DNA from: Euryarchaeota archaeon UBA182
Lineage (GTDB): Archaea > Thermoplasmatota > Poseidoniia > Poseidoniales > Thalassarchaeaceae
Length of the DNA: 64,000 nt
Reading direction: 5' to 3'
Assembly: GCA_002495675.1 (NCBI GenBank)
Contig: DAGH01000002.1
Span: 35,094 to 99,093 of the forward strand
The notes beneath the pieces are model-generated. The model ran no database searches. It was given only the letters and a program-made list of their open reading frames with translations, and was not told the origin of the DNA. Position numbers and translations under genes: made by a program. Positions 54,301 to 63,451 of this stretch are shown piece after piece. Position 1 is the first letter of the stretch; every line of letters begins with the position of its first letter.

Positions 54301-57300
54301 TCTATATTACCAGCAAATAGTACCTAGCCAGTCATGGCAGGCACGTGACTCTATCGCGAGAGTAGACATGCAGAACAATACCAGCCTCGCACAAATAGAT
54401 ACTACTGACACCCTCGGGTATCAAGGTCAGATCCGTGGAATGCACATGGTCCATGACAACCTATGGTTGGGCGTTGCGGGAGTACAGGGATGGGGAGGTG
54501 CAGAGCCTGGCGACATAGCAAGATGGAACACTACGTCTGGCAATTGGGAAGACCCGATAGGATCTTACGGCGGCGTCCAACGTGTTAATGCCCAGTTTGT
54601 GGGAGACTGCTTCCCAACCGCATCGGAAAATTGCGAGTTTTGGGTCTCCTATGGAGACTCGATCCTCAGGAGGTACAATGCAACTGACATGACCCTACTG
54701 GACTCGTGGGACGACATACCAGGCCCCATCAGGGGCATTGAGTCATTCGGAGACACCTATCTGTTCGGATCTATGGACGGGATTCTCAGATGGGACTCCA
54801 ACAACTCTTCATTCTTGACCCCATGGACCCCAGGATCTGGAATGCCATCAAACGTTGCTGACCGTGTTTATTCCATGCGAGTGGTTGGTGATGATCTCTG
54901 GGTCGGCACCTATCAGGGTGGAAACATAGACGTCTCGATTTACAACCAGTCCCAAGATTCGTGGGACGTCACTCCCTACACAGATGTAGGTGGGTATGCT
55001 TATCCTGCCGACATTGAGATCTGTGAAGGTATCGTACACGTCGCCTTCGGTAGACTGCAGTGGTGGCAGGGTGGCTACGTAGCTCGATATGACTACTTGG
55101 ATTCAGACGGAAATGGAATTGCTGGTGAGTGGATAGATGCCTGGGAGGATGGCAATGGGCTAGACGACGCGGACCCCAGAGCAATAGCCTGTGATGAAAG
55201 CCACCCAATGTTGTACGTAGCCTATGATTCCGATAATGTCGGCATATCTCGATTTGACTATTCCACGGACACACTCCTGTCCGCCATCACTCCATCGGAT
55301 GGCATATCGCCAGAACCTGTATTCCCGGGCGGCATCCTTTATGACAACGGCATTCTACTTGTCAGCCACGTTGATGAAGGTGGAATTTCAAGAATAGAAA
55401 CTTCGGGACTGGTAATTTCCACGGGCACTGTTTTTGGTGTTGGAATGGATGGGAGTTCGATAGTCAGAGCACCTCCTGCGTCAGACTTTGCTTACGCTAT
55501 TGGGAGGTCTGGTGAAACCTCCGGTGTGAACAGAGTCGACCGCCTTGATCCAACTGGGTTGATTGAGGGTGGTTTCGATGAGCTTCTCATCCTGCCATCA
55601 GGAGATGTGGTTGAGTTTGTTTCCAATGGATCAAGAGTTTGGGCAGCCATTGGGACTTCAAACCAAGGGAATTGGCAGAGCAGTTCAGGATACGGTCGTA
55701 CCATAATGGAGGGTACTGTCGATCAAAACGGTACACTCACCTGGTTGGACTCGTACGACTTCAATGATGATATTGTTGAGGACGTTATTTTAGACGGGAA
55801 TACGTTGTGGATTTCGACGACCTATCGAGGCATGATTGCTCTCGACACAAATACGAAACAGACCCGAACACACCCTGGTTCAATTCACAACTCGATGGAC
55901 GGAATGTACCTAGAAAACGGTAATTTGTATGTCGGTCTAACCAGTGTTTTTGATGCCGCGTCTGGCTTCCAAGTGTTAGACACGACCTCGAGGATATGGA
56001 ACGAGGCGGAATTGTTAGCAGCGCTCCCCGCAAACGACATAGGAGACTTCTTGAGACTGGGGAACGTCACTTTGGTGACAACACCGGTTGGAATCGGAAG
56101 ATTCGACGAATCGGCTCAAGAGTGGTTAGATCCAATCACAACCTATGACGGACTGCCACCTGATTCTGATCGGATAGAAGTTGCATCGAGCAACCGAACG
56201 AGTAACTTGGTAGTCATCTCAAGTCCAAGCGGACTCTCATTCATACAGAACCCAACACAAAACGCCTCTGTGAGTACCAGGGTGACTCAATCGGACGGCC
56301 TTATGTCCTCGTTCATAGCGGACATCCACATCCTTCCTGAAAGGAGCAAGAACATAACACTGCCAGACGGAACCACCCAAGAGTTGCACCAACCAAAGGT
56401 CTTGATCGCATCGCACCCTGGAGTGGGGGCTTCGCGACCATGGGTTTCTTCTTGGGCAATAGATGATCAGGAAATCTTCACTGATTACCCACTTGACATG
56501 CTACCAAGCAACGGCGTGACAGCCTTGGCAACTGATGGATGGGGGGTGCACATTGCCACTGACATTGGTCCGATGTACCATTACAACTTCAGTTCATTCT
56601 CTATGGAAATTGGGCTTGTATCAGGGTCACTACAAGCATGGCCCATCACAATCATGGAATCTGACGGCACGAGGGTGGTAGCAGCCGGAAGCGGATTCAA
56701 CGTCATTGGCTCCCAAGATCATCAATCACGTGGCTATGATTCTGCCATGGAATCTTCAATCAACGATATGGCGTTGTACGGCGACACACTCGTCCTGGCC
56801 ACCGATCGTGGAACACTCGCATACAGGCCCTATTGGGCACTAGAGAGAATCTATGTCGATGAATATGCAAGGGCAGAGAATCTCGATCTAACATTCCTCG
56901 GCCAGACTACAGACATCACAGAAGAAGCAAGGCCAGGAAACAAAATAAGCATACCTTCCAATGTCCCAATTACCGACTCGCCCCTTCCACTACAATCACA
57001 GAATTTCGGATCCATACCGTTTTCTTGGCACCCGACAATCTTCACGAGTTCAACCTCATCCCAGCCAATATGGTCTGAGGTGTCAATTCTAAACTACACC
57101 GGAACGTGGAACCTATCAACGCAAACAGGCTTACAACAACTCCTCCAAATGGCCGTAGACACCGCAGGCGCACCATCCTCGGCAAATTGGGAATTCGCAT
57201 TGTCACCCCCTGAATCTGGATCAATCAACATGAGGATCACCTACGATTGGACAAGGCAAGAGATCCCAACACGAATAAGCTACTTCGATGATCGACCTAG

Positions 57301-59755
57301 GGATGGCGGCGATGGGTTGATCCTGAACTGGGATATGGCAGTCGATCCTAGTTTCATTTCCTATGACATATTTGTCTGGGGCTCTACGACTGGATGGAGC
57401 GCCGATTTTGTTGAGACCGGGGATTTCTCGCAAATTACCCCCATTGCTTCCATCTCAGACGTTCAGACGTTGGGAGTCTCAATAGAAGAGGCGTATTCCG
57501 GTGATACGATTCAGACCATACAATCTGGCGAAGAATACTTTGCAGCCATTGCAATAAGGTATCCAGACGGCTCGCTGGGACCCATGTCAGTCTACAACGG
57601 CTCGGCCATGGCCATTGACAATGTGCCCGAGCCACCATCGTCAATGTATGCTGAGCCAATCGGATTCTCGGGAGGCAGCCTTCAAGTCGAGTGGCAGCCT
57701 TGCACAGATATCGACAGGCACTCCACCAGACTTTGGTATTCGACCGTAGAGATTGATGACGTTGAAGTTATTCCCACTTACTTTGACGTCGCGCAGTCGC
57801 TCGGTAATCAGACTATCATAGATGTACCACAATCTACTCCAATCTGGCTGGCTGCATCGTGTGTTGACATGGCGGGTCAGTACGAACGAGACAACCCCGC
57901 ACTGTATGGGCCTGTGATCGCAGCCGGAGGCCTCGACGACTCCATACCACCCGCAAGAGTGAGTGGCGTAGAGGCTTCTGACCTTCCATTCGACGATGGT
58001 GGATACCTGCAAGTAACATGGACCCCCAACAGCGAGGAAGATTGCGTGATGTACACCATACATGTTTTGCCAGCATCAGGATTCTCACCTCCAACAAGTG
58101 CAGAAGGATGGCCTGTGGCCGAGATCGTCTCGGGTTGCGAAAATTCAGTCGCCATCATCGGTGGCACAGATGGCACACTATTGGAGAATGGTGTAAGATA
58201 CTGGGTGGCCGTTGTGGCGTACGACGATTGGGGCAATGGCGATCTGAACAATGTATTGCCGGATGACGCAACGCCATTCGATAATCTCGCTGAAGGAGGA
58301 CCAGAACCAGCAAGACTACAAGACGTCAGTGCTTTTGACCATCCATTTGACGATGGCACTTCGATAGATGTAGTCTGGACTAGGAGCGATGCACCAGATT
58401 TTTCCTATTACACCATATGGGTAAGCGAGCATCCGTTAGAGGACGTCTCCTCGATGTGGTTCTTCTGTTCCGAGGAGCCCCAATCATGTGGCCTGACGAC
58501 CATCCAACAGAGACAGATCGGTGGCTCTTCAAAGATAGAGATAGAGATTTCAGAGGCGCTTTACGGGACCACCCTTACGGACTCCGTCAGTAGTAGGATC
58601 ATCCCAGAGGTACCATTGCACGTCGCAGTTACAGTGCACGACATCGCTGGCAATGTTCACTTGGATAACCTGGAGACCGCGCTAGCCCTCCCTCAATCGA
58701 ACCTTGAGGACACAACGCCGCCAGACCGAATTCCAGCGCCAGGATTGGCTGATAGGGATCCAGATCACGGTGATGGAATGTTCGTCCTCTTCGATCCCAG
58801 CGAGTCAGCAGACCTATCATCTTACGAAATTTATGTGGTCCCCGACTCCCCGTTCCTACTCACCAATCTCGAGGCTCTGGAACCCTCACTCACCCTCCCT
58901 CGAGATTGGTCAGGGCCTGCCTTGGTCGAGCTATCTACCGGTATCGAGGGCAAGACTGACCTCGCTCCTGATCGCAGATATTTCGTGGCAGTAGTTGCCA
59001 GAGACTCAAATGGAAATGCATGGACGACAGACCTACAATCCAGTGACATAGTGCTGACTGATGAACTCGGTTTGGACCCCTGTCCCGCTTGCCCCGATGT
59101 CTCTGGGCTAACCGCTGCTTGGAATCCATCAGGATCAAGGATCGTCTTAAATTGGGCAGAGAGTGACAATCCAGAAGTAATCGGATACCATGTATTTGCA
59201 TCTCTTATCCCATTTAACGATGTAAGAGATGCAAGCATCGTCGCTCTAGATAGGACAACCACAGAATTCGGATTTGACTTGATTGATGAGCAGGCACTGG
59301 ATAGGGATACCAATCACTATGTGGAAGTGGTCGCGTACGATGGGGAGAAGTTCACTTATCGAGCAAGCCCAGTCCTCGTATTGCCATGGACGGAACAAGC
59401 CGGACCACTGGATTCACAGGCATCAGAAGGATCATCTGTGGTGGACAGACTAGTCAGTGGAGATTTGAATATTCTACTTGGAACCATCATCTTCGGACTC
59501 GCCGCCCTAGGTGCCGCTGCAACATTCAGGTCAAGGAGAGGAATGGATGACGACTTATGGGAGATTTCCACGAGGGAGGTTGAGATAGACGCGCTGTTCG
59601 ATGATGAGATTCAGTCCGGTCTGAATGCGGATGAAACCAAAGAAATACCTGTCAAAAAATTGAGTGATACCAAAATCATCCCGGACTCCACCGATCAACC
59701 ATCGTCAGATGACTACCTCGATGATCTAGAGAAGGATCTCGACGACCTCTTTTGA
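51374..59755 (+). CDS. Giant surface protein: beta-propeller repeats plus fibronectin-like modules, C-terminal anchor
   Basis: A 2793-residue exported protein. An N-terminal signal helix is near residues 20-38 (AIAIVLLMISMPW). The main body, to about 1850, is made of repeated beta-blade segments with patterns such as IxRYD, WxxGTxxGV and LPDNDINDIYSD, like two-component-regulator propellers or WD/NHL blades. About six Fn3-like modules run at roughly 1970, 2080, 2185, 2305, 2445 and 2570, several opening with PPARVSGVEA-like strings. A C-terminal helix at about 2697-2716 and an acidic tail (LDDLEKDLDDLF) anchor it. Start could be ATG 51374 or 51392; TAATTAT at 51361 favours the latter. Likely an adhesin or polymer-binding S-layer component. 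Confidence 0.85.
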   Translation: MKARGSMRGAQVHFSRHRSPPVYAIAIVLLMISMPWSTTVDFREEPAKFQSSNTNWGASGSVDTGWLTVGSESTGSSTTIVQHPPGASIENMTFEIGVNGSLGICAQDPILTLVDANQEIFDGTGIGGFGCKQGYSPDDVLDGYLDPYSNSQVGLLLPTGATLTDMVIEAMRPASPRLSPSLPNLVVHDLGHDTSSGRTFILADDDLLVIDETVSNPIVHVESISATEIQVIQSEDLLVALSTDGSVHYYRLSNLEYLSSHFLNDTNGRPANFEWQENKPASLFLDSENRTWISNGCHILWRDSNASLESYHFDDVCTGSNDAIISTIYATGNKLLAGTTGTGFVMIDTSNDANSTMVLSNASFFSPTTSPSVVSYSVTSIEILDDQILVSGEGGVDRFHIPSDAWLSPWTTSNWLDSNDVLKVITLENYAYVVTLSKIHRYDSTVLAFTGAITSNQANLTEFDRVFSWPTANQGIAASDGAGSLAKIVDMIAIEPLVLASGPAILEPQVVSVVNAPSGKQAWVASGSEIDRFDEESKRWLGVIDYSNDGIDSEITDVIQIDAQMVIASTSGHGIIQIDPTDGALIGTVSGSDVAAIDTLGYDASTGKVFVLMPEYGIAIGNTSDLADYSFFDEDSGLDSLEFTSMAYRSDILYIGTTDAGVMRIEVSSEVVLSSWRSLGIDDVDEAPIEYVDGDDRILVGLKGFGIIILDRFTGEVLHVWDEADGTLPDNDINDIYSDINGNIIISSEGPSFWNPGIAAMWDGADYFQPTWTSFPTSIPGPNNDPYQFFEATSNVDGIYMGTNRGACMWDWSLNGPDCWSSADGLPSRFVNTVAILEPNRLYAGTSEGVGIIDTSTGTVVDVWTAAADSDQTDVVVIDSVVYLGVEGIGIARYDLNTQEWLATWDGNSGLIDNDLITLLKVGEAPGTIWAGGYFGLVNINTTNEQLNLDWNLGPNSGGPTLPYEPPLDVIVHDGILYYQQIVPSQSWQARDSIARVDMQNNTSLAQIDTTDTLGYQGQIRGMHMVHDNLWLGVAGVQGWGGAEPGDIARWNTTSGNWEDPIGSYGGVQRVNAQFVGDCFPTASENCEFWVSYGDSILRRYNATDMTLLDSWDDIPGPIRGIESFGDTYLFGSMDGILRWDSNNSSFLTPWTPGSGMPSNVADRVYSMRVVGDDLWVGTYQGGNIDVSIYNQSQDSWDVTPYTDVGGYAYPADIEICEGIVHVAFGRLQWWQGGYVARYDYLDSDGNGIAGEWIDAWEDGNGLDDADPRAIACDESHPMLYVAYDSDNVGISRFDYSTDTLLSAITPSDGISPEPVFPGGILYDNGILLVSHVDEGGISRIETSGLVISTGTVFGVGMDGSSIVRAPPASDFAYAIGRSGETSGVNRVDRLDPTGLIEGGFDELLILPSGDVVEFVSNGSRVWAAIGTSNQGNWQSSSGYGRTIMEGTVDQNGTLTWLDSYDFNDDIVEDVILDGNTLWISTTYRGMIALDTNTKQTRTHPGSIHNSMDGMYLENGNLYVGLTSVFDAASGFQVLDTTSRIWNEAELLAALPANDIGDFLRLGNVTLVTTPVGIGRFDESAQEWLDPITTYDGLPPDSDRIEVASSNRTSNLVVISSPSGLSFIQNPTQNASVSTRVTQSDGLMSSFIADIHILPERSKNITLPDGTTQELHQPKVLIASHPGVGASRPWVSSWAIDDQEIFTDYPLDMLPSNGVTALATDGWGVHIATDIGPMYHYNFSSFSMEIGLVSGSLQAWPITIMESDGTRVVAAGSGFNVIGSQDHQSRGYDSAMESSINDMALYGDTLVLATDRGTLAYRPYWALERIYVDEYARAENLDLTFLGQTTDITEEARPGNKISIPSNVPITDSPLPLQSQNFGSIPFSWHPTIFTSSTSSQPIWSEVSILNYTGTWNLSTQTGLQQLLQMAVDTAGAPSSANWEFALSPPESGSINMRITYDWTRQEIPTRISYFDDRPRDGGDGLILNWDMAVDPSFISYDIFVWGSTTGWSADFVETGDFSQITPIASISDVQTLGVSIEEAYSGDTIQTIQSGEEYFAAIAIRYPDGSLGPMSVYNGSAMAIDNVPEPPSSMYAEPIGFSGGSLQVEWQPCTDIDRHSTRLWYSTVEIDDVEVIPTYFDVAQSLGNQTIIDVPQSTPIWLAASCVDMAGQYERDNPALYGPVIAAGGLDDSIPPARVSGVEASDLPFDDGGYLQVTWTPNSEEDCVMYTIHVLPASGFSPPTSAEGWPVAEIVSGCENSVAIIGGTDGTLLENGVRYWVAVVAYDDWGNGDLNNVLPDDATPFDNLAEGGPEPARLQDVSAFDHPFDDGTSIDVVWTRSDAPDFSYYTIWVSEHPLEDVSSMWFFCSEEPQSCGLTTIQQRQIGGSSKIEIEISEALYGTTLTDSVSSRIIPEVPLHVAVTVHDIAGNVHLDNLETALALPQSNLEDTTPPDRIPAPGLADRDPDHGDGMFVLFDPSESADLSSYEIYVVPDSPFLLTNLEALEPSLTLPRDWSGPALVELSTGIEGKTDLAPDRRYFVAVVARDSNGNAWTTDLQSSDIVLTDELGLDPCPACPDVSGLTAAWNPSGSRIVLNWAESDNPEVIGYHVFASLIPFNDVRDASIVALDRTTTEFGFDLIDEQALDRDTNHYVEVVAYDGEKFTYRASPVLVLPWTEQAGPLDSQASEGSSVVDRLVSGDLNILLGTIIFGLAALGAAATFRSRRGMDDDLWEISTREVEIDALFDDEIQSGLNADETKEIPVKKLSDTKIIPDSTDQPSSDDYLDDLEKDLDDLF

Positions 59756-59786
59756 CAGAGGGCTTCAAGGCTGGGACTGCATCTAG

Positions 59787-60521
59787 TTGACTGTGGAAAT
59801 ATCCGACCCGGTCTTCACGACCCTGAGATTGAATCCGAATGGCCCCCTGTTCCTAGATTCACACGTTAGTAGGTTAGAACGTGCATATGCTGTTTTATTT
59901 GATACTGCCCTAATGGTCGATTTGGATGATTTAGAAAAATCACTCTCGATCATATCCCAAAGCAGGGAATTACCATGCTTGGTCAGAATCCAAGTCCATC
60001 AGGGTGGAGAGATAGCCATGATACCGAGGCCCTTAGAGGCTTATGAGAGTTCGATCCACTTAATCACACAACCTCTACCAGGTGGAATTAGGGATCAAAT
60101 CAGATACAAACAGGGGGATTGGGAGGCCTATTCAAACACGAGAAGAAATGCTATTACGAATGGTGGCGATGCTGCCTTGCTTGTCGACCAGGACATGATA
60201 ATTGATGGCGATACGTTTACTCCGCTATTTGCCTTTACCGATGGCGAATTCGTGATTCCTGATCCTATGATGGGGGCTGTCGAATCCATAACTCTTAGAA
60301 ACCTAGAGCATTATTTTGGAAAAAGAATCAGGATAGATCAAAGGAAGGTAGCTCTGGCTGATTTATCCATGTGTTTAGATGCTTTAGCCGTGGGAACTGG
60401 GATCGGTATTAGGAGAATCGCCTCTATTGACGGTATTTCTCTTGGGTCCGATCTAGAGGCAGGACTAGAAGATATTCTTTGTGAGATTGAAGACGTGGGT
60501 TTCATTGAGGGGCTATCGTGA
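59787..60521 (+). CDS. pabC: Aminotransferase class IV, probably aminodeoxychorismate lyase
   Basis: A 244-residue protein of PLP fold type IV. PabC turns aminodeoxychorismate into p-aminobenzoate and pyruvate. The N-terminus resembles PabC/IlvE relatives (FLDSHVSRLERAYAVL), SNTRRNAITNGGDAALLVD is the mid-chain pattern with substitutions near the PLP region, and the C-terminal part has LADLSMCLDALAVGTGIGI. It lacks the clearest PLP lysine pattern (YKS or YLxxVLA), so the active-site lysine (probably in the RYKQGDW segment) needs checking. It starts with TTG and overlaps the pabBA start, which makes the pABA role likely. Confidence 0.75.
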   Translation: MTVEISDPVFTTLRLNPNGPLFLDSHVSRLERAYAVLFDTALMVDLDDLEKSLSIISQSRELPCLVRIQVHQGGEIAMIPRPLEAYESSIHLITQPLPGGIRDQIRYKQGDWEAYSNTRRNAITNGGDAALLVDQDMIIDGDTFTPLFAFTDGEFVIPDPMMGAVESITLRNLEHYFGKRIRIDQRKVALADLSMCLDALAVGTGIGIRRIASIDGISLGSDLEAGLEDILCEIEDVGFIEGLS

Positions 60522-62737
60522 TGAAAAACACAATCACTGGCTTCTTCAAGGTGGAAGATATGGGAGAATTAAACCCTCTTCTTCATGTTCTTGAGAGGCT
60601 AAGGGCGGACCATCCAAAGAATGATGAGATGTTATTCCATTCTGGCGGTCCAATCGGAAAGACTAGTCGACTCTCCATGATTCCAATGTTGGATGACCTC
60701 AGGGTGGTTTTCCACCAACCTGAAAATGATACTGAGCCGATTAATAGAAACCCATTGATTGGCGAACTTGATTTGGGACACACCCCCCCTGTACTTTTGG
60801 AATTCCAGGTTAGATCGGATGCTGTTTGGACAACAACACGTAATGAATCTCATGTTAGCCTAGAATCTGCACTTCAATCAATATGTGAATTGGAGGTACT
60901 AGGACCAGTCGATCCATCTTCAGGCTTGTCGCCCGGTGGTTTTGTCGGGGTTCTAGGCTATGATTTAGGACAATGGACCAGTCAAATTCGGTTGAAGAAC
61001 ACACCTGAACAGAATGAAGTTTTGGGCGTTCTTTGGAGAACCAAGGGTTGGATCATTCATGATAGGAAGGAGGGTTCCATAACCACTTTGGGACAATCTC
61101 CCATGTCAGCGGAGGAGGTCCGCCTATGTGTAAAAGGCATTACTGAAACAATGCGGTTTGATGACCCCTCCACATTGGAGTCGGAGAATAGAGAGAACCA
61201 CAAGCAAAAAATTATGCAAATAATTGAGTCCATAAAAGACGGACATGTCTACCAAGTTAACTATGGTAGAAACTGGAGAGGAGAATTAGATCAGGACCCA
61301 TGGGATTGTTTCCTAAACTTGACCAAGGCAAATCCAGCTCCATACTCAGCATGGATGAGGTCATCTGATCTAGGTTGGACAATAGTATCTGCCAGCCCAG
61401 AACAACTCCTCAGTTTCCGAGATGGAAAAATAACCACATCACCGATCAAAGGCACAGCTCCAAGACATGCCTTGGAAACCGAGGACGAACGCGGGAAAGA
61501 AAACCTAATGGAATCAGAAAAGGACCTTGCTGAACACATGATGCTTGTTGATTTAGAGAAGCACGACCTGTCTTCAGTATGCGTACCCGGCTCTGTGAAA
61601 TGGGGGGAATTCAGGATTGAATCCCATCCGAATGTTCACCATCTTGTATCAGAGGTTAGCGGAGAACTCGAACCCTCCTCTTGTGTGACTTCGGCGATAT
61701 CTTCCTTGTTCCCCGGGGGATCAATAACTGGCTGCCCGAAGGCGATGAGTATGGCGATAATTAATCACCTTGAGAGAATACCGAGAGGTGCTTGGACCGG
61801 ATCAATCGGCCACATCCACAAGCTGAATAATCTTGTCGAGTTGAACATACTAATACGAACGCTAGAGGTACATGAAAAGGCTGGAATAAGGACCGGAAGA
61901 GTCATGGCTGGAGGGGGAATAGTACACTCCTCAAATCCTGAGTTGGAGGCTCAAGAGGCGGAGTGGAAGGCAGATGCGGTATTGAGGGCCGCATGGAATG
62001 TTCCAGCATCCACTTCCAACGACACGCTGCCGAGCCTAGCAATGAGCTCCAGACCTCTGGCCAGACAATCCGAGACCCGGCCGAATATAGTGAGGAAGGA
62101 AAAATCAAGGAAAAAGAAAATCATACTGATTGACAACATGGACTCATTCACACATAATATCAGAGATGCAATGGTGAGATTGAGATGCGAAGTAATGATC
62201 GAGAACGGTTGGAGCAGCCACCCAGATGAAGATGTAGCCATGTGGGTCTCGGACGTCATTGACAAGCACTCACCCGACGGAATAGTCATCGGACCGGGCC
62301 CCTCGAGACCAGAATCATACAACAGGACCACTGTAATAGCCAATATGGGAATCAACGGAGAATTGATTTCTGGGAGAGGACAAATTCCACTCCTCGGGAT
62401 ATGTCTCGGTCATCAGGCAATCTGCCTAGCTGACGGATCAAACCTAATTAGGTCGCCAAATGGCCCCGTCCATGGGTCCCCAGTTAGTATAGAGAATGAT
62501 GGAACAGGACTATTCTCAGAACTCGCCGAGGAGCATAGCATGATGAGGTACAACAGTTTGGTAATCTTGGATGCAGGGGAAAGCATGGTGCCCAACGCAT
62601 GGGAGGGGGGAACCGGTCTGATAATGGGTGCTAGGCACCGATATTATCCGATTCACGGAGTCCAATTCCACCCCGAATCTGCTGGGAGTCCTGATGGGAT
62701 GAGCATAATAGAAAATTTCCTGTCCCTGTGCGATTAA
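60518..62737 (+). CDS. pabB: Aminodeoxychorismate synthase, PabB-PabA fusion
   Basis: Converts chorismate and glutamine to 4-amino-4-deoxychorismate. The 739-residue fusion has a PabB part to about residue 500 and a class I glutamine amidotransferase from about 535 (LIDNMDSFTHNI, LLGICLGHQ with C629, HGVQFHPES with H718 and E720). The chorismate-binding signature is PIKGTAPR with K311; lysine here marks aminodeoxychorismate synthase, where anthranilate synthase has alanine. GGSITGCPKAMSM follows. The lysine-rich hinge is at about 525-535. It overlaps pabC by 4 bases. Together with MptE it supports a pterin-pABA route. Confidence 0.93.
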   Translation: MMKNTITGFFKVEDMGELNPLLHVLERLRADHPKNDEMLFHSGGPIGKTSRLSMIPMLDDLRVVFHQPENDTEPINRNPLIGELDLGHTPPVLLEFQVRSDAVWTTTRNESHVSLESALQSICELEVLGPVDPSSGLSPGGFVGVLGYDLGQWTSQIRLKNTPEQNEVLGVLWRTKGWIIHDRKEGSITTLGQSPMSAEEVRLCVKGITETMRFDDPSTLESENRENHKQKIMQIIESIKDGHVYQVNYGRNWRGELDQDPWDCFLNLTKANPAPYSAWMRSSDLGWTIVSASPEQLLSFRDGKITTSPIKGTAPRHALETEDERGKENLMESEKDLAEHMMLVDLEKHDLSSVCVPGSVKWGEFRIESHPNVHHLVSEVSGELEPSSCVTSAISSLFPGGSITGCPKAMSMAIINHLERIPRGAWTGSIGHIHKLNNLVELNILIRTLEVHEKAGIRTGRVMAGGGIVHSSNPELEAQEAEWKADAVLRAAWNVPASTSNDTLPSLAMSSRPLARQSETRPNIVRKEKSRKKKIILIDNMDSFTHNIRDAMVRLRCEVMIENGWSSHPDEDVAMWVSDVIDKHSPDGIVIGPGPSRPESYNRTTVIANMGINGELISGRGQIPLLGICLGHQAICLADGSNLIRSPNGPVHGSPVSIENDGTGLFSELAEEHSMMRYNSLVILDAGESMVPNAWEGGTGLIMGARHRYYPIHGVQFHPESAGSPDGMSIIENFLSLCD

Positions 62738-62763
62738 CCGCAGTGTTGAAGAAAAGGCTCGTA

Positions 62764-63144
62764 ATGGTAAGGCCGATCACGATGCCTACCTGCCGGATGT
62801 GCACTCAAAACTACCCCAACGACCAATTCGCGAAAGGTAATGGCCCAAGGTACCTAGTGTGCGCTAGATGCGCATTGGAACACGATATGTTGGCCCCTGG
62901 GGAGAAGTCACCTTTGTACTCTGATGAAGTCGCGAGTGCAAGACTCTCGTTATTCTCACGTCGATATCGGCCCTGGGTACTCATGATCATCGGATGGACT
63001 TTGTTCTTTTACATGGGCCAAGGAATACCTCCTTGGACGACACTATTCCTTGGAGCATTGATACTCCTCACCATCGTCACTCCTGTGAGGCACTTCATGA
63101 CACGAACTAAATTCAGATCGGATCTAGCAAGATTAACCCCTTAG
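62764..63144 (+). CDS. Small membrane protein with N-terminal zinc ribbon
   Basis: About 126 residues. A CxxC...CxxC zinc ribbon is near the start (CRMCTQNY..CARCALEH), followed by two membrane helices (VLMIIGWTLFFYMGQGI and LFLGALILLTIVTP) and a basic tail. Starts at ATG 62764 or 62782; an in-frame GTG at 62728 would overlap pabBA by 10 bases. No family recognised. The ribbon is on the same side as the tail, likely cytosolic. It follows pabBA, possibly co-transcribed. Confidence 0.65.
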   Translation: MVRPITMPTCRMCTQNYPNDQFAKGNGPRYLVCARCALEHDMLAPGEKSPLYSDEVASARLSLFSRRYRPWVLMIIGWTLFFYMGQGIPPWTTLFLGALILLTIVTPVRHFMTRTKFRSDLARLTP

Positions 63145-63451
63145 TTAGAAGCGAAATTCCGAGTGATTCATATACTAAACATAACCAAAAAATCTCTAGA
63201 GGAGACAGAGGGTCTTCTATGAATGCCAGCCAAAACGGATGAGAAAAAAATAGGAGGAGAGAAATAAAAATTAAAAAAACACTGTATTGAACGTATACGA
63301 TCTACTTCGATCAATGCATATTCTCTCTTTCCATTTTCAATGCTCATCACCTCCCAGACATTGCCTCCGACGCCGTCGAAGCAACGCTGGAAAGAGGGAG
63401 CGGCGGGTTCCCTGGATAACCAATAAAACACACAAAATAGGAAAGTGATGA
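63145..63451. other. Intergenic region with AT-rich tract and promoter
   Basis: About 307 bases without an accepted gene. An A-rich tract (63233-63282) may be a termination or promoter element. CGTATACG at 63292-63299 is a perfect 8-bp palindrome. CCAATAAAAC about 30 bases upstream of 63452 is a plausible TATA element for the next gene. Minus-strand frames crossing it are shadows of the repeat gene. Confidence 0.4.

Noticed and set aside
57641..58359. Antisense frames of 140 and 160 codons in the Fn3 region of the surface protein
   Set aside because: Arise from the composition of repeated Fn3 codons on the plus strand; no start or family signal.
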